DNA of 10,796 bases from CAZVFH01 sp964626415 (GCA_964626415.1 CAZVFH010000025.1:1-10796); one strand, 5' to 3'; shown: positions 1 through 5,111, counted from the first letter of the stretch. Notes: generated by a model not told the origin, from the sequence alone. Made by a program: numbers and translations.

Positions 1-13
1 GCTTCTCGCAGTT

Positions 14-42
14 ATATTAGCAATAATTTTTTTTGTTGTCAA
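14..42 (-). promoter_or_regulatory. Strong sigma-70-type promoter reading out of the window
   Basis: On the minus strand a perfect -35 box TTGACA (37-42) is followed by exactly 17 bp and a -10 box TAATAT (14-19), with an upstream TGC that makes it an extended -10. Transcription would start near positions 5-8 and leave the window to the left, so the gene or RNA it serves is not visible. It lies just downstream of the terminator of the 91-912 gene, so it starts a new minus-strand unit. The box match is direct; the activity is inferred. Confidence 0.72.
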
Positions 43-53
43 TACCCGCGACT

Positions 54-88
54 AAAAAATCCGCCTCCGCTGGATTGCGGAGGGCGGA
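54..88 (-). terminator. Rho-independent terminator of the 91-912 gene
   Basis: The stop codon of the minus-strand gene is followed after two bases by a GC-rich hairpin. The stem pairs 60-70 with 77-88 (11 bp, one bulged base at 82) around a 6-nt loop, and six U residues (54-59) follow in the minus-strand transcript. This is a textbook intrinsic terminator in orientation, position and composition. Confidence 0.9.
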
Positions 89-90
89 AG

Positions 91-912
91 TTAATGTTTT
101 TTTGCTTTGCGATTTTCTCGGTTTTTCGCTCTTTCTTCTTCGGTCAAATGATTGTATAAGACGCACCACACTTGGCTATTTTTGCAATTGTTATCACTGG
201 CAATTTTTTTTGACTCTGCCCATTCTCCAGCGGCAATCATTTTTCTCGCTTGAAGTAAAATCTCTTCTGTCGGCAACTCGGGATTTCTTTTTTTCCGTCT
301 CGAATTACCATCCCCCAGCTTTCCTTTACGCCGATCAATAAAGATGCCGAGTTTTTTGGCTTTTTGAAATTCTACTAGACGGCAACAAGTTGCCTCTATG
401 GACGCGGAATCTTTTGCGCCGGTTGCAACGACAATATCATCAACAGTAAATTTTCTTTTTTCTATTATTGCTGATTTAAGAAAACTTAAAACTTTTTGCT
501 TTAAACTCCCAGAATTTGAACGATCAAGACGATTTATACAACTGCAGTGAAAAACTTCATCGACTTTTGCAATAGCGTCGTAAGTTTTTTTGTCAATTTC
601 CAGAAAGTCGCAAAGCTCCGCCAACGTTTTAAACTTTTTCTCCGGCTGATTTCTTAATTCCTCCGACAACCTTTTTGCTCTTAATTTGTTTAACTCGTCA
701 ACTTTTGCTTTTTTACTTTTTTGTTTTACTTTGAGCCTTGCCATTTCTCTTGCTGTCAGATTCTCATTCAAAAATTGTCGGACCCTTTCACGAGTTATTT
801 CGCCATATTCTATACCGAGTGATTCCATTGTTGGTATTTCTTCACTTGATCGAATAATTATTCTGACTTCGGAAAGCAAATCACTTTTATCTTGATCGGT
901 CATTTTTGCCAC
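91..912 (-). CDS. Basic HTH-containing hypothetical protein
   Basis: I do not recognise a named family. The start is chosen as GTG at 910-912 because AAGGAGG lies 7 nt upstream. The ATG three codons later is poorly spaced from it, and further upstream the reading frame enters the promoter and tRNA genes. The product is 273 residues and very rich in Lys/Arg. Residues about 28-49 (SLGIEYGEITRERVRQFL) resemble the helix-turn-helix of sigma-70 region 4, where a TRERVRQ-like recognition helix contacts the -35 element. A highly charged stretch follows (about 54-95). Two further segments could be helix-turn-helix folds: about 155-190 (FTVDDIVVATGAKDSASIE...) and about 225-265. The C-terminus is a basic tail (KNRENRKAKKH). 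There is no membrane segment or signal peptide. It has its own promoter and terminator, so it is monocistronic. A DNA-binding regulator is a reasonable inference, but no target is shown. Confidence 0.8.
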   Translation of the reverse strand: MAKMTDQDKSDLLSEVRIIIRSSEEIPTMESLGIEYGEITRERVRQFLNENLTAREMARLKVKQKSKKAKVDELNKLRAKRLSEELRNQPEKKFKTLAELCDFLEIDKKTYDAIAKVDEVFHCSCINRLDRSNSGSLKQKVLSFLKSAIIEKRKFTVDDIVVATGAKDSASIEATCCRLVEFQKAKKLGIFIDRRKGKLGDGNSRRKKRNPELPTEEILLQARKMIAAGEWAESKKIASDNNCKNSQVWCVLYNHLTEEERAKNRENRKAKKH

Positions 913-940
913 CTTGTTACCTCCTTGCCCGACTGCAAAA

Positions 941-969
941 ATCATAGCAGAATTTTTTTTGATTATCAA
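941..969 (-). promoter_or_regulatory. Promoter of the 91-912 gene
   Basis: On the minus strand TTGATA (964-969) and TATGAT (941-946) are separated by exactly 17 bp, with TGC before the -10 (extended -10). The start would fall near 934, giving a leader of about 20 nt that contains the AAGGAGG ribosome binding site before the GTG start. Confidence 0.75.
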
Positions 970-975
970 CTTTAA

Positions 976-1004
976 TTGAATTTCACCGTCTTTTCTGGTA
1001 AAAT
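976..1004 (+). promoter_or_regulatory. Promoter of the tRNA cluster
   Basis: TTGAAT (976-981) and TAAAAT (999-1004) are separated by 17 bp, with a TG one base before the -10. The start would be near 1011, about 12 nt before the first tRNA nucleotide, leaving a short 5' leader for RNase P. The -35 box is only 6 bp from the -35 box of the divergent minus-strand promoter. Confidence 0.75.
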
Positions 1005-1022
1005 TTATTCGTAAATGAGTAT

Positions 1023-1096
1023 TCCCGGGTAGTATAATGGCAGTACGCCAGGTTCTGGCCCTGGTAATTTTGGTTCGACCCCAGACCCGGGAACCA
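1023..1096 (+). tRNA. tRNA-Gln(CTG)
   Basis: The 74-nt cloverleaf includes an encoded CCA. The acceptor stem TCCCGGG/CCCGGGA pairs fully. The anticodon stem CCAGG/CCTGG encloses the loop TTCTGGC, giving anticodon CTG, which reads CAG (Gln). The T-loop TTCGACC is closed by a 5-bp stem with one G-T pair. A weak first pair (U1-A72) is typical of bacterial tRNA-Gln and supports the assignment. It is first in a small tRNA cluster and is expressed from the promoter at 976-1004. Confidence 0.93.
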
Positions 1097-1100
1097 TTTT

Positions 1101-1147
1101 GCCGCGTTCGTCTAGTGGCCAAGGATACCTGGTTCCCTGCCCGACAT
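1101..1147 (+). pseudogene. 5' half of a tRNA (tRNA remnant)
   Basis: This 47-nt stretch starts with GCCGCGT and continues with a D-arm (TCTAGTGG...AGGAT) nearly identical to that of the neighbouring tRNA-Glu. It then has an anticodon 5' stem CCTGG and a loop in which CCC would sit at the anticodon position. The 3' side of the anticodon stem pairs poorly (CCCGA instead of CCAGG). No T-arm, 3' acceptor strand or CCA follows, and the complete tRNA-Glu begins at the very next base. It would be cotranscribed with its two intact neighbours. Most likely it is a tRNA gene that lost its 3' half by deletion. The identity of the ancestor (Glu-like body, Gly-like CCC) is uncertain. An assembly collapse or a deliberately retained half cannot be excluded. 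Confidence 0.6.
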
Positions 1148-1222
1148 GCCGTTATCATCTAGTGGTTAGGATACCGCCCTCTCACGGCGGAAACACGGGT
1201 TCGACTCCCGTTAACGGTACCA
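1148..1222 (+). tRNA. tRNA-Glu(CTC)
   Basis: The 75-nt cloverleaf includes an encoded CCA. The acceptor stem GCCGTTA/TAACGGT pairs with one G-T at the first position. The anticodon stem CCGCC/GGCGG encloses CTCTCAC, giving anticodon CTC, which reads GAG (Glu). The T-arm ACGGG/TTCGACT/CCCGT is perfect. It directly abuts the tRNA half upstream and is followed by an AT-rich spacer and a terminator. Confidence 0.94.
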
Positions 1223-1266
1223 TAAATAATTCAAAAATTAAAATTCAAAATGCAAAATTAATGTAG

Positions 1267-1286
1267 CCCGTTTTGCGGGTTTTTTG
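1267..1286 (+). terminator. Terminator of the tRNA cluster
   Basis: CCCGT (1267-1271) pairs with GCGGG (1275-1279) around a TTT loop and is followed by TTTTTT. The stem is short but GC-rich and has a good U tract. It closes the tRNA unit, and its T tract overlaps the -35 region of the next gene. Confidence 0.65.
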
Positions 1287-1312
1287 TTTTTATCAACTAT
1301 TTGGACTATAAT
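1284..1312 (+). promoter_or_regulatory. Promoter of the metallopeptidase gene (leaderless)
   Basis: TTGTTT (1284-1289) and a perfect TATAAT (1307-1312) are separated by 17 bp. The -10 box ends 7 bp before the ATG at 1320, so the predicted transcription start falls on or within two bases of the A of ATG. No ribosome binding site could be transcribed. This points to a leaderless mRNA. Confidence 0.7.
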
Positions 1313-1319
1313 AAGAGTA

Positions 1320-2810
1320 ATGAAAGAGAAAATCAGAAAATTTATTTTGAAACACAGAAAGCTGGTTTTAATCGTTTCGGCGGTTTTTATTTTTCTGTTG
1401 GTAACTTCGCTTGTTGTTTTCGCTAAAATCAATCATGCCGTTGCACCGAAACCAGTGGAAGAAAAAGTTGAAGAAACCACGCCAGCTCCAGTTCCAGAGG
1501 CACCAAAAGAGGAAATCGCCAAGCAACCGCCAAAAAGAGCGTCAAGTGGAAAAACATCAACTAAAACTAATTCTGACGGTTCAAAAACCGTTACGACTTC
1601 AACCGGTCCGGTTGATTCTGCCGCTCAAAGTGCCGCTGCTGCTGCCGGTCCATCCGGCTCGACGCCGCTGGCGATAAATTATCTTGACCAAACCGGCGCC
1701 CATGGGTCTTTGGGTGATGTTTTAAAAAATTATTTAAATAGCAGTTTAAAGTGGGACGGCGAAGTTCCAGCACTTTACGCAATTATTTTAGAAAATGCCG
1801 GCGCCAGTGGCTGGGCCGGTCTTTACTCCGGACAATATACGCAATCCGCCGGAGGTCAAATTACCTCTGCTTGGGGCTATATCACCTTAAACAGTTATTA
1901 TTATGAAGGCAACCCCTATTTCAACGATTATATGAAATTGATTTTGTCGCACGAATACGGGCATCATTACACTTTGTATCACAAGTGGCTTGCTTGGCAG
2001 TCACCTTATAACGCTCGCTTTCCAGACAGTTACTATTCCGTTCGGCCGCTGACAAAAGCGACAACGGCTGCCGATTATTCGCTTGGCTGGGGAAATTGTG
2101 ATGCCGAAATTATCGCCGAGGATTACTCCTATCTTTACTCTGGCTATGGTTATCATGCGATGAGCGGAACTTACGGTTACCCATCGGCGGGGACAAGAAC
2201 ATGGATTGTCAATGAGCCGTCCGGTCCGAGCGCTCCGCCGCCGGCTGACAATCCACCGACGGTTTCAATTTCTGCTCCGGCTAACGGCGCAACGGTCTCT
2301 GGTACGACAGCTTTTTCCGCCAATGCCTCTGATGATGTTGGTGTCACAAAAGTTGATTTTTACATTGGCACAACTCTTTTGTCTGAAGATTCGTCATCGC
2401 CATATTCTTATAATCTAAACACCACAAGTTACGGCAACGGCGCTTACACTTTAAAAGCGACTGCTACCGATTCCTCATCGCAAACAACTTCGGCGACAAT
2501 TTCCGTTACAATAAACAACGCAACTTCCGACACTGAAAATCCAACAATCGTCATAAATAATCCCGAGGGCAATCCCTACGCCTGGACCTCGGGCAATCTT
2601 TACATTAGATCAACAGCCACCGACAATGTTGCAGTGACAAAAATTGAGCTCTACATAAATGATTATTTAGTTGCAACAGAAAATGCTGCACTAATTGAGC
2701 GAATTTGGCCGTGGGATAATGTCGGTCCCGGCGCCTACACTTTAAAAGCCAAATCCTACGACAGCTCCGGCAACACGGCAGAAACGAGCATAGTGATAAA
2801 TAAGTCGTAG
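1320..2810 (+). CDS. Membrane-anchored HEXXH metallopeptidase with two Ig-like domains
   Basis: The product has 496 residues. ATG 1320 is chosen over an in-frame TTG at 1284 because the promoter lies between them. The N-terminus has a short basic cytoplasmic segment and one hydrophobic helix (about 15-35) without a clear cleavage site, so a type II-like membrane anchor with an extracellular body is likely. A Pro/Glu/Lys-rich then Ser/Thr-rich linker follows (about 40-115). The central domain carries H211-E-Y-G-H215, the zinc-binding HEXXH motif of zincin peptidases. N259-C-D-A-E263 and E267 downstream are candidates for the third zinc ligand. The domain is unusually rich in Tyr, Gly and Ser. 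Two tandem Ig-like domains follow (about 312-400 and 404-496); each begins PT(V/I), contains the pattern D(V/I)-V-x-VTKxxxYI, and ends in a GAYTLKAxxxDSSG-type strand. Such domains usually bind wall, matrix or host surfaces. Substrate unknown; peptidase activity inferred from the motif. Confidence 0.82.
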   Translation: MKEKIRKFILKHRKLVLIVSAVFIFLLVTSLVVFAKINHAVAPKPVEEKVEETTPAPVPEAPKEEIAKQPPKRASSGKTSTKTNSDGSKTVTTSTGPVDSAAQSAAAAAGPSGSTPLAINYLDQTGAHGSLGDVLKNYLNSSLKWDGEVPALYAIILENAGASGWAGLYSGQYTQSAGGQITSAWGYITLNSYYYEGNPYFNDYMKLILSHEYGHHYTLYHKWLAWQSPYNARFPDSYYSVRPLTKATTAADYSLGWGNCDAEIIAEDYSYLYSGYGYHAMSGTYGYPSAGTRTWIVNEPSGPSAPPPADNPPTVSISAPANGATVSGTTAFSANASDDVGVTKVDFYIGTTLLSEDSSSPYSYNLNTTSYGNGAYTLKATATDSSSQTTSATISVTINNATSDTENPTIVINNPEGNPYAWTSGNLYIRSTATDNVAVTKIELYINDYLVATENAALIERIWPWDNVGPGAYTLKAKSYDSSGNTAETSIVINKS

Positions 2811-2907
2811 GCCAGAAAGCTGTAAACAATATTGACTCTTGGATTTTTTTTATCTCCTAAAAGTTGGGACTATTTGTTGTCAAAATCTGTGCGCATTGCG
2901 TTTTATA

Positions 2908-2926
2908 AGGAAATTAATAATTTCCT
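2908..2926. terminator. AT-rich palindrome between convergent genes
   Basis: AGGAAATTA, one base, then TAATTTCCT forms a perfect 9-bp inverted repeat in the convergent gap between the metallopeptidase and pilin genes. It overlaps the pilin stop codon by two bases. On the plus strand it is followed by a pyrimidine-rich run, so it may serve as a weak bidirectional terminator. The rest of the 2811-2924 gap has a TTTTTTTT run near 2847 with only a poor stem before it. Confidence 0.45.
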
Positions 2927-3989
2927 ATCTTTCTCCTTTATAAATCACATATTGGAAGAGATCTAAAATTGTGCCGTTTTGGCGGTTGATGTTGGCAGTG
3001 ATTTTGCGCGAAGTGCCGGCAAAGTAACCAGTGGAATCAATCGTCGAGGTCAGTCCGGCCGTTCTGCCGTTTTTTGTTGCATCACCTTGATCGAAGCCAA
3101 AATAAATTCCGTCACCAGAATCCGCGGTATTGCCAACCGGCTTTAAGGTAATTGACAGCACAGTTTTTGCCGAAATTCCCATTGCTGATTTTAGCTCATT
3201 GCCGGGATAATAAACATTTGCGGTGCCAGGGAATAGAATTGCCGGAGTGGCATTTCGAAGTGGTGGACACCGCGGGTTGGAATAAAGCATGGTATATTCA
3301 TCATCACCACTTCCTGTCGCGTCTACGACCTTGGCTTTAATTTCAACTGCTCGGGAGGTGCTATTGCAACTCGAAGAAACCCATTTCCAGTAAAGATAAA
3401 TATCATTTGATTTTACTACTGAGGGGTCAGAAAGAATTGTAAATGTCTCGGCATTGTCTTTGGCGATTTTGTAGTCGGCGGAGTAAATGGGGTCGGCAAG
3501 ATCTTTGCCGGAAATTTGCCCCAAAGGGGGAGCTTTGTCATCTCCGGTGTAATTTTGTTTATAATAGACCTGCAAATCATAAATCTGTCGGCGGTCAGAT
3601 GCCGTATAACCACCGGTAACGCCACCATCAGAATCAAGCAGTCGCATCGGAACTTCGGCCAAAAAGTTGCGATAAACATTTAGCGGTTTTCTGGCCAAAG
3701 GGTCAGCGGAAGATGTGGTAATTGATGCCGGAATTTCGGCGTTTTTATCAAAACGAAAGCGCAAAAGCCCCTCCTCAATTCCCGACTCGGCGGCATAAAA
3801 AGCAAAAGTGCCGCTGGTGTATTTATCAACAGTCGCAATTTGGCGAAAGGCAACTGCCGAGATTCCTAAAATTGCCGAGCCGATGATCGCCGACAGAAGA
3901 ATCGCCACGAGAAGCGCCTGGCCCTTTTGCTTTTTTCGGCCATAGGCCGATCGTCCTTTGGACGAGATTTTTGATTTTAATTTTTTCAT
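2925..3989 (-). CDS. PilX-like type IV pilus minor pilin / assembly protein
   Basis: The product has 354 residues. It starts with a Lys/Arg-rich leader of 23 residues ending in KKQKG. A hydrophobic helix (about 25-47, ALLVAILLSAIIGSAILGI) follows, then FYAAESGIEEGLLRFR. This order matches the N-terminus of PilX/PilX_N-type minor pilins, where the AAES segment follows the helix. Processing by prepilin peptidase after G23 is plausible, but the usual Glu at mature position 5 is absent (Val28), as in several PilX-like proteins. The rest is a Ser/Thr/Asp-rich, presumably extracellular beta-rich domain with two cysteines near residues 208 and 241 that could pair. No Shine-Dalgarno sequence precedes the ATG, and the leader is predicted to be only a few nucleotides. 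The codons for residues 9-18 form two palindromes, listed separately. Role in pili or another filament is inferred from the N-terminus; no other pilus gene is visible. Confidence 0.78.
   Translation of the reverse strand: MKKLKSKISSKGRSAYGRKKQKGQALLVAILLSAIIGSAILGISAVAFRQIATVDKYTSGTFAFYAAESGIEEGLLRFRFDKNAEIPASITTSSADPLARKPLNVYRNFLAEVPMRLLDSDGGVTGGYTASDRRQIYDLQVYYKQNYTGDDKAPPLGQISGKDLADPIYSADYKIAKDNAETFTILSDPSVVKSNDIYLYWKWVSSSCNSTSRAVEIKAKVVDATGSGDDEYTMLYSNPRCPPLRNATPAILFPGTANVYYPGNELKSAMGISAKTVLSITLKPVGNTADSGDGIYFGFDQGDATKNGRTAGLTSTIDSTGYFAGTSRKITANINRQNGTILDLFQYVIYKGER
3936..3965 (-). repeat. Two abutting in-frame 15-nt palindromes in the pilin gene
   Basis: On the coding strand TCGTCC-AAA-GGACGA is followed with no gap by TCGGCC-TAT-GGCCGA. 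Each is a perfect 6-3-6 inverted repeat and is exactly five codons long, in frame. They encode S-S-K-G-R and S-A-Y-G-R (residues 9-18), just before the membrane helix. In mRNA they would give two adjacent stable hairpins about 25-54 nt after the start codon. The second stem differs from the first by paired changes that keep pairing. Confidence 0.85.
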
Positions 3990-4001
3990 AATTACATTGA
4001 A

Positions 4002-4030
4002 TTGATAAATTGTTTGCGAACTCTTGCCAA
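4002..4030 (-). promoter_or_regulatory. Candidate promoter of the pilin gene
   Basis: On the minus strand TTGGCA (4025-4030) and TATCAA (4002-4007) are 17 bp apart. The -35 is a good match and the -10 a fair one. The start would be about 6 nt before the ATG, so the leader is nearly absent. The upstream half overlaps the left arm of the large inverted repeat at 4013-4098. Confidence 0.45.
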
Positions 4031-4098
4031 ATTTCTAGGCGCTTTTTGCCCTTCGGGCAAGCGCTTGCGACCGGCGAAATTTAGCAAGAGTTCGCAAA
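4013..4098. repeat. Large three-tier inverted repeat (86 nt)
   Basis: Arms 4013-4035 and 4076-4098 pair over 23 positions with a single mismatch (C4028/A4083). They begin TTTGCGAACTCTTGC and end GCAAGAGTTCGCAAA. Inside lies a second hairpin: 4039-4042 pairs with 4061-4064 and 4046-4051 with 4055-4060, with a 3-nt T bulge and a TTC loop. The inner unit TTGCCC-TTC-GGGCAA is another perfect 6-3-6 palindrome. It lies between two minus-strand genes, after the HU/GspE-N gene and over the pilin promoter. No U tract follows, so it is not a standard intrinsic terminator. A REP- or MITE-like repeat, a regulatory hairpin or a processing site are possible. Confidence 0.85.
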
Positions 4099-4107
4099 AT
4101 TTGAAAT

Positions 4108-4833
4108 TCAGAGATATTTTTTAAATTCTAGAGTCAAAATTTCTCCAAAAGGGGAAAGCTTGGAACTAAATTCAAAATCTTTTTTTGCTATTTTTTTAAT
4201 TTTTGTAATAATAATAAGATGGCTATCTTTAATAATTTTGTGTTTTTGTTTTTCTTTATTGTTGGCTAAATATCTGATGCAGGCAAAAGAATTTTCAGGG
4301 CGAAATTCAATTTTGTTAGCGCCGACTTCTTTCGCCTGATTTAGAATTTTTTTTACAAATTTTGAAATTGGGGAAAATTCATCAAAAATAAATTTTTCCG
4401 GCGGGGTCACATTAATTGTAACGGTGTCAAAGTCAGGTGGGGGATTTTTGATCACAGCATCACTCTTAGCAACTTTCTCTTCATCATCCTCAAAACTCCC
4501 ATGACCAACTAACTTTTGCCACTCATCCTCGCTTATTTCTGCTGTTTCTGCCCTGACTCGAATTTTTCCGCTGGGGATCCATTTGACAATATTAGTTGGC
4601 GGCATAAAGAATTTTCTCCCGTCTCCTTGAGGATTTAGAATAATTCTCGCGCCGACTTTCTTGACCAAAAAAGTTCCGAGATTTGAAAGAGTCAACTCCC
4701 GATCTTTTGAAAGTCCTTCGGACAGCGCCTCGGCAAAAGCCAAAACGAACCTCTTCGCCTTCAGATGGGTCATCTTTATTCCTGCCAATTTCATTGATCC
4801 GCAAAACTCGGCGGAAAATTCCACTTTATCCAA
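4108..4833 (-). CDS. HU-like domain fused to a GspE/PilB N-terminal-like domain
   Basis: The product has 241 residues. The TTG start at 4831-4833 is supported by AAGGAGG only 3 nt upstream and by an excellent promoter; an in-frame GTG three codons later is the alternative. Residues about 1-92 look like an HU/IHF family DNA-binding protein: helices, then LTLSNLGTFLVKK, then the arm with N67-P68-Q69 (Pro68 matching the DNA-kinking proline), then IPSGK. An acidic linker (about 96-130) follows. Residues about 154-241 resemble the small N-terminal subdomain of GspE/PilB secretion ATPases: an ISKFVKKILNQAKEVGA helix, then KIEFRPE in place of the family's SDIHIEP, then CIRYLANN in place of RFRIDG, then an IKKIAKK...LSPFGE segment. 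There is no Walker A or B motif, because the protein ends before the ATPase core. It may be a nucleoid-type protein with a protein-interaction module; function unknown. The HU part is seen with good confidence, the GspE-like part with moderate confidence. Confidence 0.78.
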   Translation of the reverse strand: MDKVEFSAEFCGSMKLAGIKMTHLKAKRFVLAFAEALSEGLSKDRELTLSNLGTFLVKKVGARIILNPQGDGRKFFMPPTNIVKWIPSGKIRVRAETAEISEDEWQKLVGHGSFEDDEEKVAKSDAVIKNPPPDFDTVTINVTPPEKFIFDEFSPISKFVKKILNQAKEVGANKIEFRPENSFACIRYLANNKEKQKHKIIKDSHLIIITKIKKIAKKDFEFSSKLSPFGEILTLEFKKYL

Positions 4834-4850
4834 TTTCCTCCTTCAATAGC

Positions 4851-4879
4851 ATTATACCAGTCCAAATGGTAGCGATCAA
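4851..4879 (-). promoter_or_regulatory. Promoter of the HU/GspE-N fusion gene
   Basis: On the minus strand TTGATC (4874-4879), a 17-bp spacer and a perfect TATAAT (4851-4856) preceded by TGG form a strong promoter. The start near 4844 would place the Shine-Dalgarno sequence (4837-4843) at the very 5' end of the mRNA. The -35 box lies 3 bp from the first DnaA-box-like 9-mer, so DnaA binding could affect it. Confidence 0.78.
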
Positions 4880-4882
4880 ATT

Positions 4883-4913
4883 TGTGGATAAAGTGTGGAC
4901 AATTTGTGGAGAT
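4883..4913 (+). other. Three DnaA-box-like 9-mers phased at 11 bp (origin candidate)
   Basis: TGTGGATAA (4883-4891) is the exact complement of the consensus DnaA box TTATCCACA. TGTGGACAA (4894-4902) differs from it at one base, and TGTGGAGAT (4905-4913) at two. All three have the same orientation and begin exactly 11 bp apart, about one helical turn, as for cooperative DnaA assembly. They lie in a 354-bp non-coding gap (4834-5187) between a nucleoid-type gene and dnaX, followed by palindromes and AT-rich repeats. This is either a chromosomal replication origin or a DnaA-responsive control region. No dnaA or dnaN gene is in the window, which weakens the origin reading. Confidence 0.6.
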
Positions 4914-4939
4914 AAAATATCTCTGACTAAAAATAGTCA
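4909..4939. repeat. Two abutting AT-rich palindromes after the DnaA boxes
   Basis: GAGATA-AAA-TATCTC (4909-4923) is a perfect 6-3-6 palindrome and is followed with no gap by TGACTA-AAAA-TAGTCA (4924-4939), a perfect 6-4-6 palindrome. The first overlaps the third DnaA-like box. They may help melt or organise the putative origin, or bind a dimeric regulator. Confidence 0.7.
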
Positions 4940-5031
4940 CTTCGAGTAAAACAATTTATGCTTTGCGATTTTTTTAAAAACTAAAATCTGGTTTTTGGGA
5001 TATAATTGGATTGCGAGACAAAGCACCCCCT

Positions 5032-5065
5032 ACTAAATTACAAATTAAACTAAATTACGAAATTA
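5032..5065 (+). repeat. AT-rich direct repeat (two 17-bp units)
   Basis: ACTAAATTACAAATTA (5032-5047) is followed one base later by ACTAAATTACGAAATTA (5049-5065). The units are nearly identical and the period is 17 bp. The block is over 80% A+T and sits between the DnaA-box cluster and dnaX, where a DNA-unwinding element would be expected if this is an origin. Confidence 0.7.
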
Positions 5066-5111
5066 CTGATCAAAAAAGGAATTAAAAACTCTCACTGATC
5101 TATCGTCACAG

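Noticed and set aside
913..1158. Extension of the 91-912 minus-strand reading frame up to 1158
   Set aside because: It would run through both divergent promoters and antisense to tRNA-Gln and the tRNA half. The GTG at 910-912 with AAGGAGG 7 nt upstream explains the start.
3936..4098. CRISPR-like array formed by the palindromes
   Set aside because: There are no repeated units with uniform unique spacers; these are individual inverted repeats, two of them inside a coding frame.
4828..4856. Eight-codon leader ORF (ATG CTA TTG...) overlapping the start of the HU/GspE-N gene on the minus strand
   Set aside because: Its ATG lies at about the -10 to +1 region of the predicted promoter, so it would not be transcribed as a leader.
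5007..5110. SRP (4.5S) RNA gene next to dnaX, as in many bacteria
   Set aside because: The conserved GGAAGGAAGCAGC-type apical loop and the long hairpin are absent; the stretch is AT-rich with direct repeats.
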